From: Ditylenchus dipsaci
Lineage: Eukaryota; Nematoda; Chromadorea; Rhabditida; Anguinidae
Length of the DNA stretch: 64,000 bases
Reading direction: 5' to 3'
NCBI GenBank assembly: GCA_004194705.1
Contig: SADC01001036.1
Location: 1-64,000, forward strand
Both the position numbers and the translations under genes were made by a program. How positions within the stretch are numbered: position 1 is the first letter of the stretch; each line of letters starts with the position of its first letter. Of this stretch, positions 51,734-64,000 are shown piece by piece. Under the pieces are notes generated by a model that did no database searches, had not been told where the DNA came from, and saw only the letters and a program-made list of their open reading frames with translations.

Positions 51734-54700
51734 AGAAATTAACAGATTTCAAAGTCGCAACAAATTTATTTTTCAATGAGTGGAAAATTGTGTTTTTAGC
51801 GAAGACCCCATCCCACACCTCCAATTTACCAAATTTGGCCACATGTGCGTTCTCAAAATTAATAAGCTTTTCCAATACACTTCTTAATGTTGCTCATATG
51901 GAGCACAACAACTGCAACAAACAAATATGCTGAAGTCAAATCGAATTACTGTTAGTATTGACCAGTCTGGTGTGCATCATTCATTCGCTCATTCATCAAA
52001 CCAGAAAAAGATTTTGACCATTGGTCAGGCAAAAGAAACAACTTGTTTATTGCTTCAGTAGTAACCCTTGAGCCAGACACCAAAAGATGTGTGTGTATGC
52101 TCTTCTCCTAATACTTCTTCTCCTTCTACTGGATGATGATGAGGACTGAATTGAATTAAAGCCAACAATGTTGTTTAAGGCTATCCTTTCCGGTGGCCAG
52201 CCAGCCGGGGTGAATAACTGACTTATTGGACACTGGAAAAAGACACAAGAGATGAGCAGCACAAATGCGCAGTTTCCTATTCTTCAAAATTTGAATTTGT
52301 AAGTGGAATCATTTACATGTTTGCAGCAAATCAAGTCAATTCACTACCGGAAGAAACAAGAACAATGCAACATCCACAAAAATAAGTGTTTGTTGCCAAC
52401 TTTTTTGTTTGTAAGCAACATCTACTAGTAGAGCTCTTCACATTTGCATGACAATGCACCAGTATTTGGGCTTGTAAACACATTTTACTGCTTCCGTACA
52501 AAAATGATGAAAAAATTGGCATGGTTTCGAAGACTAGAGAACTTGTGTTTTTGGCTATTGATGACCAAATACTGCAACACTTTTTGTTTTACCATGCTAA
52601 TAAATGGCTTTAGATCGAAAATCTTTGAAAGATTGCCACTACCTATTGCATTGTTGTTTAGCGTTGCACAGCAGGACTCCCCGCAGTCTCAAACAAAGCC
52701 TGCACACAAATTAATTACCTCCAAATTGCAGAAATAATAATGGTGGAGGGGCAAAACAAAACTTTCTTATCTTCAACTTTGCTTGAGCTTACAAATAAAT
52801 TTGCAAACTGCAAAAAATGGTCGCTAGACATAATGGGAGCCTACACCACTTACTTTGCCTAGTTTTCATTGAAGCAAAATCGAAAATTATTGTGCAACCT
52901 TCTGCCAAAAAAGTCCTAATAACCCCTGATTAGCACCAATTTTTTTTAATGCCAATCAAATAATCCAGTTTATGGGGGCACTAGCTTAATTAATAACAGT
53001 TTGGAGACTCTGACAAAAAGGTAAGTAGGACAGTGATGCACAAAGGTCAGCAAAAAACAACATTAACTAACCATGCTATTATTTTTTATGTTCAATTTTT
53101 TTGTCTTGTCAGCAATCCAAATTCTTGTAATTAATCCAAAATTTCAAATGCAAGATTTGATCTGTTGGTAGGGATAAGTTGTCATCTAGTTCATAAATCA
53201 GCCGACTACTAAAATGAGCGAGAAGGGTTAGAGTCTTGTTGTATATGTACCCCCTCCAACAGCCATCCCCTTGCCCCCAAACTGACAGTTCATCAACAAG
53301 ACAACTGGTGCTGAAGGAGAAGAACAGATACTATCTTGTGCTTAATGTGAATTATTGGCCTGTTGTTTTTAGACCAATTTGCATAAATTTGTTAAATTTG
53401 ACGGCTTGGCAAATGTTTCCTTTCACCACTTGAGCTAAAATATTGCTTTTGAACAAAATTGCTTTTTCAAGTAAAAAGATCAGCCAGCAGTTTTTGCTAA
53501 GTAATGTAAAACATTCAAAGAAGCTCAAAGTCTTAATAATTTGATAAGCAAAGCGACTCATAAGTTCTTGCTAATGCTTTTAAAATACTTTTTGGTAACA
53601 ATAAAAAAATCTTAAAGCACTTTTTCAAAAATTAGTCGACTGCCTGAATAGAACTGAAATTTCGAAAACTGTTTAACTAATAGCCAGATCTTTCTTTGAT
53701 TTTTTTAATGGCTTTTCATCCCAACTTATCATGTAAAGGAGAAGAGATAAATTTGTTTTCAAAACTTCACCCGGCTAAGTTATGGTAGTGTAAAAAATGT
53801 TACCAGGACTTCTCGAAACTATTGTGTTAAAACTTGCGAATTGCAATTTTTCAAATTATAAATGCGATTTCCACTACTTTTCGCTCGAAAAATTGGCATA
53901 AGAAGACTATTAAAAACATTTGAAAACATCGTGCAGACATTTGCACTAATCAGCATCATTTTTCTACTGTCATATCTGAAATCAAGCATGAAATACCCAT
54001 TTTCGTATTCTAGGGTTTTTGTGTACAACAGTGATCTCAGGTTCGATTTCGGCTTGTGACGCAGATATTTTTCATATAATAACTGTAGCAAAAAGCTTTT
54101 TTAGTTTTCCTATATTCAGGTTTGTGCAAAAAATAGGAGCGCAAAGTGAGGTGCTTTGCAGAAAATGTTTTATATGCCGAAAAAACACATTTTCAGTGTG
54201 CTGGACTCGATCGGTTGTCATTTTTCATCTTTTCTTCTTTTCCTTATTCTCCATCTTCTACAACCATTTATCGATTGGACAGCAGCACTGCCAAAATAAG
54301 AAGATAGAATTGGACAAAGGCAAACAGAAGACAGAACAACTTTTTGAGCGAATTTCTACTTTTTTCACACTCACACATACACACCACCAGCACCATCACC
54401 TATATTGTTATCAATTGTCAACAGGTTTGTGAAAAAAAAGAAAATTGTGCAAATGTCACAGCTACCTTTGAGCTGTATTGAACCAAAATATTTAAATGGT
54501 GGTAGGAGCAATAAAACACCCAAGATGAGTAATAACGGCTTGAGACACACAAAGCTGAATATGCAAATACCCTTTGAATGCACACCTACACACATATATA
54601 GGTGTTTGGGTACAGCCTTGCATACATGTCAAAATAAAGCATAAAAAGGGCATTGATTTTGTGATTGAAATGAAGGTTCTTAGCGTTTTCTTGCAAAGAA

Positions 54701-56405
54701 TTGTAGGAAAAATTCCCAACCTTTTTTAAAATATGTATTTGCCTGCCTTACTGAAAAAAAGGGCAAGGCAAGTCTCAGGCAAAACTAGGCCAGCTTAAGT
54801 AAGCTAACCCGAACTTTAGCATAAGTCTATAATACGTTTGAGTCCGTCCTAACATATGCCGGCCAACCTCTGCCTGAGCCTAAAAAATCACAAAAAACAA
54901 CAGGGGGACCAAAGAAAAAATACCCCCTCCCCTGAGGGATAGAGCCAAAAAGTTTTACCATCTCATTTTACTCTGTCCTTTCCTTGATTTTAGCAGCGCA
55001 AATAAGAAGATTGACTAGGGGCCCTATTTGAAAATTATAAGCAAAATACTATTTCACGACTATCTTGAGATTTTAAATTTAACAGTTTAACAAAGTTGCG
55101 ACTATAGAAAAAACCAACTTTCATTGATGGACTGTCTCGGCCTGAGATTGAGATTATCCAGAGCCCTTGAGCAGGCTATTTGCAGCAATACTATTAGCAG
55201 CGTATTACAATAAAATATCCTTAGCAGTATTTTGCACAACAGAAAATTGCTTGAGCTATGTCTAGACATGTCTGCTGCTCAAAGGTCGTGTGTTACACCA
55301 ACACCAGTGGCAAAATATAGCAGCTAGGTGGGCTGCGTGTGAATATTACAACACTCGTATCGAAGGATTGGTCAAAATACAAAGACTGGCTCTAGCATGC
55401 ATCTCCTGAAAACATTTTTTGATATAATTCATGAATTTCAACTGAAATCACCTGCACTAATAACATATACTTAAAAAAGCAGTGGTAGGAATTGAAATAA
55501 AACACCAATTATTATTCTGCTAGCCTGGTTTACAAAGGGTGTACATATCTGCCCCTCTTGCAGGAGGAGAAAGAGCAGGAAATAATAATAAAGAAGAAGA
55601 AATAGTAGGATCAAAAAAGAACGGAAATTTAATATAATCTCAAATTGAAAGAGCAAAGAAAATTCTCCAAAAAATTGACCCTCTTGCAACCTTCTTTGAA
55701 GAACGACCGTCGATCAGCAGCAACCTTTGCCAACAACCACTACCACCTAAAGAGAGAAATAAGAAGAAAAAAATAAGGCATTGGCTCACAAAAATGGCTT
55801 GCACTGCTGGCTTTCCTCCTTCTAGTTGTAAAAGAGAGTTGGGGACTATCTCTTTCCTACTGGAGCCCTGATTTGGCTGGGCAGCGGCTAGAAGGTTGTT
55901 GTTCTCTCTGTGTAGAATATAGACTGAAAGACTGCTGCTGGACAAGGGCCGCCTCCTTCTTTATGCTAGGAGTAGTAGTTGTGTATGTCTTTTCATCTCC
56001 TTTATCTATTATTGTCATCCAAACAACTCAGATTAGGTTTTTTGTGGGGTGTAACTATTAATTATGTTTTCGGGGGTAAGGACTTACTAGTAGTAGTCAA
56101 ATTATGAACGAGGCATGCTTTTGCTTTGTCATAGCGAAGAAAACAAAAGAGGGGACAATAATCGGCACCAGATATAAATAACAGGCACAAAAATATATAT
56201 CTAGTTTCAGCTGTTTATCAGCTTCGAAATTTACAAAACAAAATTGTCATAAAAAGCATGGTGCATTATGGGTGCGCAAAAAAACTTTTTTCCACGGACA
56301 GGATGAATGCTGAAGTAGAACGCGTGCGTTCTGATCTGCATAAATTTGAAAGATCCAGCTGATGGGTTAATAGGGTTTGAAATTTGGCGTGAACAAGATT
56401 ATTAG
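51734..56405. other. Low-repeat region, no gene seen
   Basis: Several open frames of 60-140 codons exist on both strands, but none shows a domain, a consistent exon chain or a conserved motif. A short transposon relic with TAGGCCAGC/GCCGGCCAACC and GGGGGACCAA lies at 54770-54915. Confidence 0.45.
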
Positions 56406-56407
56406 TA

Positions 56408-56572
56408 CAGTCGACTCCCTCTATAACGAACACCCTGGGAGTCTCAGGCTGGGACCGGTCTTAGGCGTTCGTAAGGAGGGAGTTTGTTATAGAAGGAGTC
56501 CGTTGTAGAGGCCTTAGCTATGGCAAATCCAGCCAAACCCAAAAAATCGTTCGTTATAGAGGGAGTCGGCTG
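56408..56572. mobile_element. Tigger/pogo-like MITE, 165 bp, TA TSD
   Basis: CAGTCGACTCCCTCTATAAC and the mirrored right end GTTATAGAGGGAGTCGGCTG, TA on both sides. Confidence 0.85.
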
Positions 56573-56575
56573 TAC

Positions 56576-58008
56576 CACGAAAAGAATATCTGCTTAGTTG
56601 AAGCAGGATTTTTTTTCCGTAGCACAACTTTTTTTCGCAAACATGGCAGTTATAGCCCCAGCTGATAATTTTTCCGAAATTTCAACAATTTGGAGAAAGT
56701 CACACATGTAAAGCAAAAACAAGAAAAAATATGGCCTTGAAATCCATGATATGACTCTGGTTTACACGACAATATTAACCATCCAACCCAAAATCTGTGA
56801 CTATAATGTATGCTAATCCAACACAAAAGAGATGAGTAATGCTGAATCACCACCCTCCACTACAAAACCAATAAAATGACTTTTGGAAATAGCAACCATC
56901 AAAATAACACCAACCAAAACAATCTTTCAAAACAAACATACACACTGCCACCACATCTGGCTGGCAGCCAAACAAATCCAGCCAACCTTTAAAATAAAAA
57001 AAATTAAATAGATCCAGTAAATTAATTAGTTTCCAGCAGATCCCACATATTCAATTAGAGACCCCACTCTTTTTTCCCATGCAGGTGGGGGTTTGAAGGA
57101 CATCACCTCCATCCATCCCAGCAGGTAGTCCCTTATTTAGTGCATCCTCTTCAATGAAGAGCAGGCACATCCACAATGCATGATCAAATCCCATACTCAC
57201 ACACACAAAATCAAGTGTGCAGCCATAAATTAATGGTTGGCTTTGCAATGCCGAACCGAAATTCCAGCACACATGCCACCAAATAACCTTTTATTTGCAA
57301 GGGTTGAAAGATAGAAATTGGATCCAAGTTTTTTTATATGCAGATTTCTTTGAGCAAAATATAATATTTTCGAATAAATTTAGTTTTTTTTGACTTTAAA
57401 AGATAAAAATGGGAGGTAGATAAGAAGATCAAAGAAAAATTAGTTGCCGAAAAGCTGAGTGAACATAAAATGTTGTTGTTGCCTTATAGAGCAAAAGAAC
57501 AAAGGTGTGCAACACAAAGAGTGTCCCGCCATTTTTGAACAAATTTGTTACTTTTTTATTTGTCAAAAAGAGGATGTTTTGACATGTACTTGATGATGAT
57601 TTGGCAATGCTAGCTCGGTTGGTTGGTTACTAACTGACTTTGCTGATAACTGTAAAACCGGAAGTTTTGATCAAGAAAAAGGCAACTGTGAGCGGGAAAT
57701 GTAAAAAAGCAATAAAACTACTGTTTTACTAGTAGTACAAAGAACAATAAGAAAACAGTGCAAAAGTTAAGAGCTCCGACTATAAATGTTACGTAGATGA
57801 AAGTCCACTTATATTATTTTTGTGAAAATAGCCCATTTTTAAAAAAAACGGTCTTCTTTTTACATGTAGTATTTTTCGGTCATCATCTTATATCCTGATT
57901 TTTTGCGAAATGACCCAAATAGTTTTCAATAAATAATTATATTTTTAAAGTAAATTAATGTCTCTTTTATTTTGGTTAGCGAAAAAAGTTTAGGGTGTAA
58001 TTTTAAAT
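56576..58008. other. Low-repeat region, no gene seen
   Basis: AT-rich, no supported exon or RNA gene. Confidence 0.45.
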
Positions 58009-58010
58009 TA

Positions 58011-58204
58011 CCGTATTTCCTCTATTAGAAGCCTCGAGGAAATCGAAAATCGGAAAATTTGGAATTTGATCTTGAGATTTTTGGCGTGCTCAACCAAAAT
58101 TTGTATTTCACCTTTGAAAAATATTACTTCTGCTTTGAGATACAGACCTTAAAAGTCGAGAGGGGCTTGCGTTAGAGGAGGGTGGCTCACTAGAGAAAAT
58201 ACAG
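58011..58204. mobile_element. CCGTATTT-family MITE, TA TSD
   Basis: CCGTATTTCCTCTATTAGAA at the left, GAGAAAATACAG at the right. The right TA (58205-58206) is also the left TA of the next MITE. Confidence 0.8.
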
Positions 58205-58206
58205 TA

Positions 58207-58373
58207 CAGTCGACGCTCGATATAACGTCCCTCAAGGGACCGTCCAAAATGGGACGTTATAACGAGCGGACGTTATATCGAGCGTCGTTTTCACCGAGAA
58301 TACACTGCAGTCTGGCCAAAAAAAAATTTTCGGGACGTTATATCGATCGAAACGTTATATCGAGCGTCCACTG
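58207..58373. mobile_element. Tigger/pogo-like MITE, 167 bp, TA TSD
   Basis: CAGTCGACGCTCGATATAAC and right end ATATCGAGCGTCCACTG; TA at 58205-58206 and 58374-58375. Extra internal copies of GTTATATCGAGCG. Confidence 0.85.
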
Positions 58374-58375
58374 TA

Positions 58376-59835
58376 GCTAAAAAATTAGAGTGGGTGAATC
58401 AAAAATGTGGCTAGAAAATCCTGGTTTTGATCTTAAGCCCGACTTGTTATTGATACTAGTGAGCTCTGAAATTAGGTATAGTGGTGATTACAGAATCTAG
58501 GAACAGCTAAACAAATATTGAGCAAAATGCCAATTTAAACTGAAAGTTTTTACAAAGAATAAATACTACATAATAAATATTCATATAGAGAACTGCTATT
58601 ACACAAGCAAACAGTGAACAGAAGTTAGCTAGTATCTCTCAAAATATATGTCAACAAAAATAACAAAACAGTTGATTCAGCTGAACTAAATCACAATATT
58701 GCCTGGTCACAAGACCGACCAATGCTCTCAACAAGTAAACAAATTTTTTACAAGACTCAAAAAGGTGGTGATGTCATTGAGCAAATACAAATTTAGAAAT
58801 CCCGAAATTGCACTTTTGCTCAACAACACATCAAAAATTTCAACCATCACAAAATAGTCTTGAAGACGAAAAAACAAAAGTGTTTTCGCAAAAAGACCAA
58901 AAGAGGCAGATGTGTTGCAAGCCTTATACACTTGAGTTGTTTTGGTGGGGCGCCTAATTATGAGATGAATTAGTCAAACATGCATCATCATTTGCATATT
59001 TTTTGATTCGTTAAATACGGCCGACTTCTGCTTCAAAGCTTCTCTTGTCGCTGTTGTCTTTCACACACATGATTTACTACTGCTACCGCTAATGTGTCAA
59101 AAGTGTTAATTTTTTGCACATTTTACGCTAGTGAATTTTGCGTCCATTCTTTCACTTAATTCTATTCGTAAATTCGGCATTTAATTATTTAGTAACGCTT
59201 GCAGTTTCTAGCCATACCTTGGATCTCTTGGCTAGTGACTAATTTGGTTAGGCGGGGTATTGGTTGGCTAATAAGTTAAATAAGTTTAAGAAACAGGGAA
59301 TGAATGAAAATATGGAACAGGAAACAGACAAAAGTAAACAAGTTGCTAGGCTAGCAAATCCGGTTTTGCATGTGCAATGAATAGAAAACAGCTGGAGGAG
59401 AATGAGAAAACAAGAAAAAATGTGTGTATTAGTATGTGCAAATAAAGCAATGTCTGGAGACACTAATTATCAGTGTTATTATTGTTAGTATACAAATTTG
59501 TATGGATCGCTAATGCAACTTTGTTGCTACATGTTGTAATGGGAAAGTAAATAAGTGTAGAATGTGAAAGATAAATGGTAGGATTAGTGATTTTTTATAA
59601 TAACCAATTTGTTTAATTAAACATTTGGCTTTTGGAAGTGTGTTGGAGAATCACAAATCAAGTATATTTTGGATTAAGAAGGATTTATTGAAATTAAAAA
59701 AGATTGAATTTTTACAAATGCTTATTATGCCACTTCTCCATACACTTTTTAGTGAAAAAATACATCGTGTATAACAACTCGACCCTACTAGCTACATAGC
59801 TATATACCCTAGTAGCTATAATACCATCTGTATTA
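58376..59835. other. Low-repeat region, no gene seen
   Basis: AT-rich. The TAGCTATATACCCTAGTAGCTATA stretch at 59793-59820 is a small imperfect palindrome of the same short motif. Confidence 0.45.
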
Positions 59836-60062
59836 AGTGCCCCGGGGAGTTGTTGTTCAACCTAAAAAAGTGGGAAAATTTTGAGGTCGATTTTGAGATT
59901 ATCGGGTGCTCAACTAACATCTGAAAAGTGGAATTAGGAAAAGTCGCGGTAATTAAGAAAATGCAAAAAACAGATTTGCAAAATATTTTCTCTGGGCTGG
60001 GATATGATCCATATAGGGGGGAGTTATTATAGAGGGGGGGGACTTAATACAGAAAATATATT
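59835..60062. mobile_element. CCGTATTT-family MITE, decayed ends
   Basis: The interior follows the family (TTGAGGTCGATTTTGAGATT, then AACAGATTTGCAAAATATTT); ends reduced to CTGTATTAAGTG and CTTAATACAGAAAATAT. Confidence 0.6.
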
Positions 60063-60395
60063 ATATGTCGATGATACTGGAGGTCATTTTGTTGGTTGAA
60101 AAATTGTTTAATATACCGTTTGAAAGAGGGAAAATATTAGGCATATTTGATTACTAAAAAGTGTATTAAGCTTTTTGCAGTCGGTAGCTGGTGTTTTTTA
60201 ATGCTTTACGTGCCATCAAAAAGTTTGCAGGTAGTAGTATATAACAGATCAAAACAAACAGCTAAAAATATCAATGACAACTAATAAATTATTGATTTTT
60301 TCAAAGTTCGTCAAACAAATATAACACCAAATGAGTCAAAATTTTCTTATCATCAGCAACTAGTTGTTGGCTAATCAAAGTATTATTAATTAAAC

Positions 60396-60513
60396 CCTTC
60401 TCTCCTGCTCCAAAAACCAAAGAGGAGAGTGAACAGCACCACAAAGCTATTAATAATAAGTAGTAGTAGAAGAATAAGGAGAGCAAAAGAGAAAGTAGTG
60501 GTTGTTGTAACAT
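60396..60513 (-). CDS. Candidate signal-peptide exon of the semaphorin
   Basis: An ATG at 60513 opens a frame with a long hydrophobic core (MLQQPLLSLLLSLFFYYYLL, continuing hydrophobic) and then a short polar tail ending VFGAGEK. A GT at 60394-60395 would end the exon in phase 1, the phase needed to join the first recognised semaphorin exon at 50092 (giving ...GEK then VDAQPRF). The donor GTTTAA is weak, the intron would be 10.3 kb, and a phase match has a one in three chance, so this is only a candidate. Confidence 0.25.
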
Positions 60514-61052
60514 TTGCTATCTATCAATTGGGCGTCGACCATCACCATCGATTGGTGCTCTACTACCCGATGATGTATGTATATGGACATACACACACTC
60601 CTGAACCTAGGCAACTGTATATATTATATTACAAATTAGGTGGAGGACGCAATTTGGCTGGCTAGTTACATGTTAATAAGGAACAGCAGACCCAAAGGTG
60701 CATGCTCAATTCCCCTGATGCTGCTGCTAAATTTATGGCCTTTATAAATGGAGTATGTAAAATGAGCTGATATGATGATGAATGAGGTTGCTCATTTTGA
60801 TGCAAAAGGCGAGAACATCAGCCGTGCTAAAACTGGGGGATAAGCCTTTGCGCAAAGCCTCTTTGATCGGCGTGCTTTCGACGAAAGACTTATTTTCCGG
60901 GATTTACCTGCAATATCATAGGTTATGGTGAACAAAGAAACAGCATGTAAAACTCTTTTATGTAAATATATTCAAAAGCAGCGCTCAAACCTAATTTTTA
61001 TTGTATATTCTGCTTCAAAAACATAAAATATCCGAAATCTGTGCTCAGAATA

Positions 61053-61303
61053 GAATTGACGCTGCTGTTCTTCACCTGCCCCCCCCCCAAAAGCTACTGT
61101 AATATACAACCACATCCCTCCCCCCAATAATTTTTGAAAGGTACCTAAAACCATTATTTTGAAAAAAAACTTGTACGAAAGCCCTTGCTAGTAATGGCTA
61201 GGCGTTGAGCCTAAACTTAAGCCTACGGGCCTAAGGTTAAGCCAAAGCCTAAATTATGGGAGGGGGGGGGGGGGGTGGTGTTTACATTACAGTAGCGCCA
61301 AAG
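61053..61303. mobile_element. GGCGCTACTGTAATGTA-type element with G/C tracts
   Basis: C-rich tract and AAAGCTACTGTAATATAC at the left, a long G tract and ACATTACAGTAGCGCC at the right; AGCCTAAACTTAAGCC-type repeats inside. Same family as 18602-19045. Confidence 0.65.
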
Positions 61304-61859
61304 AGTTTATTCTTCAGCGTATGTAAATGGAACAACGCTATTTTTACCAGAAATTTGGATAAATTAATAATAATTTTTCAGTGTTTTCCAGAGCTAAACC
61401 GAAAATTTTTGAGTCTAGCGCTGGAGATCTCGAAAAACCCAACAGTTCTAACAATAGTATAGGGTATTATTAGCGCAATATTTTTTTGCAACAAAAAGTT
61501 TAAAACCCAGTTTTGACTGATTGCGATGTTGCCAAGTACAAAAACAGTTTGCCCTTTAAATGTTTATTTTTACTACTGCACAGAATGAAAAAAAAAACAA
61601 ATTCGACGCAAGAAACTAAATAATAAATCTTTTTCGCACTCGAGAAGACGCCAATTCAGCCAAAGATTTGTTGATATGGGAAAAAACAATTAGAAGATAG
61701 CTTTGATTAATTCGACAGCTACTTTCTGTTAGAATTGCTTTATTTTTTGTCATTAAAATTCCAAGAGTAAATGGAAATTGTTTTTGCAACACATACTACT
61801 GAAAAAAGTTAACCCATTCTCGATTTTAGGACAGAAGTTCGTTCCCGCCTAGGGTTGGA

Positions 61860-62330
61860 CACTTTTTTTACCTAACATTTCGAATTTTTGGTCACTTCTG
61901 TTTAACAGTCTCGTTCCGAGGCACTCCGAAAATCGCAAAAATTTGTTTCTCAAAAAACTCACAGTTTTTTTTTCGAAAAAACCAAAAAAACAGAAGCCGA
62001 AGTGCCCATATCTCCAAAGAGTATTTTTCTCTAAGCTAATTTTTTTTCATTTTTCAGCCCTTTAACACCTTTTGCACCAACAATACCAAGGTTATTTGGG
62101 TGCTTCGCGGCAAAATACCGACACACTCCTCACTGCAATGGATTGGTGTAAAAAAATCGAGGGATCCGAAAATAGTAGGCTTAGAGAAAAATACTCTTTG
62201 AGGGGCAGGCACTTCGGCTTTTACGGACTGAAAATCGGACTGAACAACAGGGATTTTCGAAAAAGCCTGTCCTCAAACCGAGTTTTTTGCTTTTTAGAGG
62301 GAAAACTGTGAATTTTGATAAAAGATCCGC
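61860..62330. repeat. Imperfect palindrome with AAAGAGTATTTTTCTCTAAGC stem
   Basis: 62015-62040 pairs with 62180-62206, and AGAAGCCGAAGTGCCC (61993) pairs with GGGGCAGGCACTTCGGCTT (62203-62222). No gene. Confidence 0.5.
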
Positions 62331-62910
62331 AAAATCAGAATCTTTCTGATTTCCCGAATTAGACTGTTAAAAATACAATGGAAAATCGGGTGAACTCAAT
62401 GTTTGAACCGATAAAGAAAAATTTAAAAAGTTCACCTAAAAAGAATAGTTGAACAGATTAGTGTGTTTTAATAAAAGAGGTGAAGAAAATTAATTCGATT
62501 TGTCAGGTTTTTCGGGGCGAGGATTCAACAACAAAAAGAAATAGAAGACATAAGGAAAAGAAGGCAGGATCATTTGATTTTATTTCTATTCTTATTTTTC
62601 TGTGCTCAACCCATGTTGAACGTATTGTGCAAATTCAAAAAAGTAAAAAAGAAAGACGCTTAATCCGGTTACAAATGGAATTGGCGGACAAAAAGTAAAG
62701 CTTAAAAGACGGATACATCAGGTTGCTCCGACAAAGTTTGAGTGGACTTTCAATCTAAGTATAGCCATTTTTGCATTGTCACGTCCTGTGTTTTATGTGC
62801 TATCTCGACATGTGCTGTCTTGACCTGCTGCTAAGCACAGGCCCAGTTTGATGCACATGCTTAAAATCGCAAGAAATAAGACCAAGAAAAAATTTTTTCC
62901 TGTTGTTGTA

Positions 62911-63175
62911 CAGTTGGACCTCGATTTAGTGACACACACCACCAACTCCCCCCCCCCCTCCAATTTGCTTCCCGCCTATGGTCCGACACTGCTTTACCCG
63001 TATTTTTTGATTAATTAATCCCGTATAGACAGTATCGTTCCAAATATAGTGAAGATTACGATTTTGCTGATAGTTTTTTAAATCATGTGATTTTTCTTCT
63101 AAAAAAGTAAAAAAATGTCGATATAGTGACCCTCTAACTTTAAACTAGATGGTTCACTAGATCGATGTCCAACTG
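62911..63175. mobile_element. Tigger/pogo-like MITE, 265 bp, TA TSD
   Basis: CAGTTGGACCTCGATTTAGT and right end ATCGATGTCCAACTG, TA on both sides; internal GATATAGTGACCCTC. Confidence 0.85.
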
Positions 63176-63179
63176 TATA

Positions 63180-64000
63180 AGGTGGAAAGGTTTATATATT
63201 CTTTGTACCCTGAGTGTAGTTGTTCAAAATCTGTAAAAATTTGGAAAATGCATTTTAATCCAGATTTAGGTACAAAAGCAATACAAAAAATTAACAATTT
63301 CCTTTATACCCTAACTACTTTTTTGAAGTCATCAATCCTCAATTGCCATTATAGAATTGAGTCATTTGATGTTAGCGAAGAAACATGCAATTTTAAATTT
63401 CAGCTGGAAATATATGTATATACATATAGATGAATGGGAAATGTTTTTTTTGCTGAAGCAAGGAAGCCAACATCAGCAGGCTGTAAAAAAGAAGACCCTT
63501 TGTTCATGTATAGAGTCATTATTTTGCCGCTGTCCGCCCGCTCTTAAATTCGTAATTAATGATTTTTTGTGGAAAATTTAGAGGCAAGGAAGGTAGCCTT
63601 GAAGCAGGCAATGTTTAGTTTAAAAAGATTTAATGTTAAGACCAGTGGAATCGATGTTAAGCTGGCAGGATGGAAAGGGGAAAGGCCAGTGTGTGTTTTA
63701 TTGACACTGACCAGTCCAATTGCCTTCATTCAAAATGCATTGTAAAAAAGGGTGTAATACTTATTTTTTTGGAAGCGAACAAATTGGATGTTGTTAATTA
63801 ATTAACAGACGAGCAAATGTATCACTTTAAATGAAATTTCAACTGGATATAGACAGTTTAGATCTTGCTGGAGTTGTACGCATTAGAATCAGCAAAGGAC
63901 GGGTTATTCATAGTCGAAAAAGGAGCGTGTCATTTGTGTGACTAGAAATTTTTTCGATGTATGGCGCGGTGGGTAAGCGTTTGTAATTAAGGGCCCGAAA
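63180..64000. other. No gene seen
   Basis: AT-rich end of the window without a supported exon. Confidence 0.45.

Noticed and set aside
52444..52737. 97-codon plus-strand frame
   Set aside because: No recognisable motif, no neighbouring exons, composition like the surrounding AT-rich DNA.
54019..54432. 137-codon plus-strand frame
   Set aside because: Low-complexity translation with His-rich end from a CACACACC stretch; no domain or splice structure.
59248..59463. Alternative signal-peptide exon for the semaphorin
   Set aside because: Hydrophobic in several separate blocks with no good donor in the needed phase after a signal peptide.

Overview
The window looks like a scaffold from a small-intron invertebrate animal. 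It is AT-rich, and the gene models have GT-AG introns of about 40-60 bp with TTTCAG/TTTTAG acceptors. It contains a transmembrane semaphorin, and there are no operons or ribosome binding sites. The introns and acceptors recall nematodes, but the species cannot be named from the sequence alone. A 17-base N gap lies at 25763-25779. Many one-base homopolymer discrepancies inside otherwise conserved exons suggest a draft, long-read-like consensus.

Genes that can be supported: (1) a RING-finger protein, + strand, 12313-13423, four exons. (2) A fragment of a rhodopsin-type receptor, - strand, 20918-21329. (3) Two paralogues, - strand, 27473-37094 (copy A, damaged) and 40638-44208 (copy B), encoding a type II membrane protein with one membrane span, a long coiled coil and a C-terminal CUB domain. 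(4) A transmembrane semaphorin, - strand, 47367-50092, nine exons seen (sema, PSI, membrane span, cytoplasmic tail). Its first exon is missing from this stretch and may lie about 10 kb upstream at 60396-60513. Remnants of transposon genes or captured genes lie inside elements at 10020-10880, 28123-28401, 30694-31324, 32230-33030 and 33600-34960.

About three quarters of 1-47 kb is non-autonomous DNA transposons and palindromes. Several have their limits fixed by target duplications: 8-bp (hAT-like) at 2420-2795, 2592-2743, 5009-5399, 8339-11032, 12005-12232, 31787-36051, 31949-33258 and 46641-46906; TTAA (piggyBac-like) at 5766-5990, 6485-6718, 6813-7018, 24069-24305 and 51510-51729; TA (Tigger/pogo-like or a CCGTATTT family) at 8781-8933, 19616-19728, 28801-29028, 39102-39261, 56408-56572, 58011-58373 and 62911-63175. 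The most unusual theme is a set of ten or more foldback elements. Their arms are inverted arrays of a 10-20 bp repeat, with a different repeat in almost every element, and the loops often hold exon-like cargo or further elements. Insertions are nested three or four deep, notably at 13721-17583 and inside copy A intron 3 (30372-36422).

From about 47.3 kb to the right end, repeat density falls sharply. Apart from the semaphorin and six small MITEs, 50.1-64.0 kb shows no convincing coding sequence and is best read as a large intron and/or the upstream regulatory region of the semaphorin gene.
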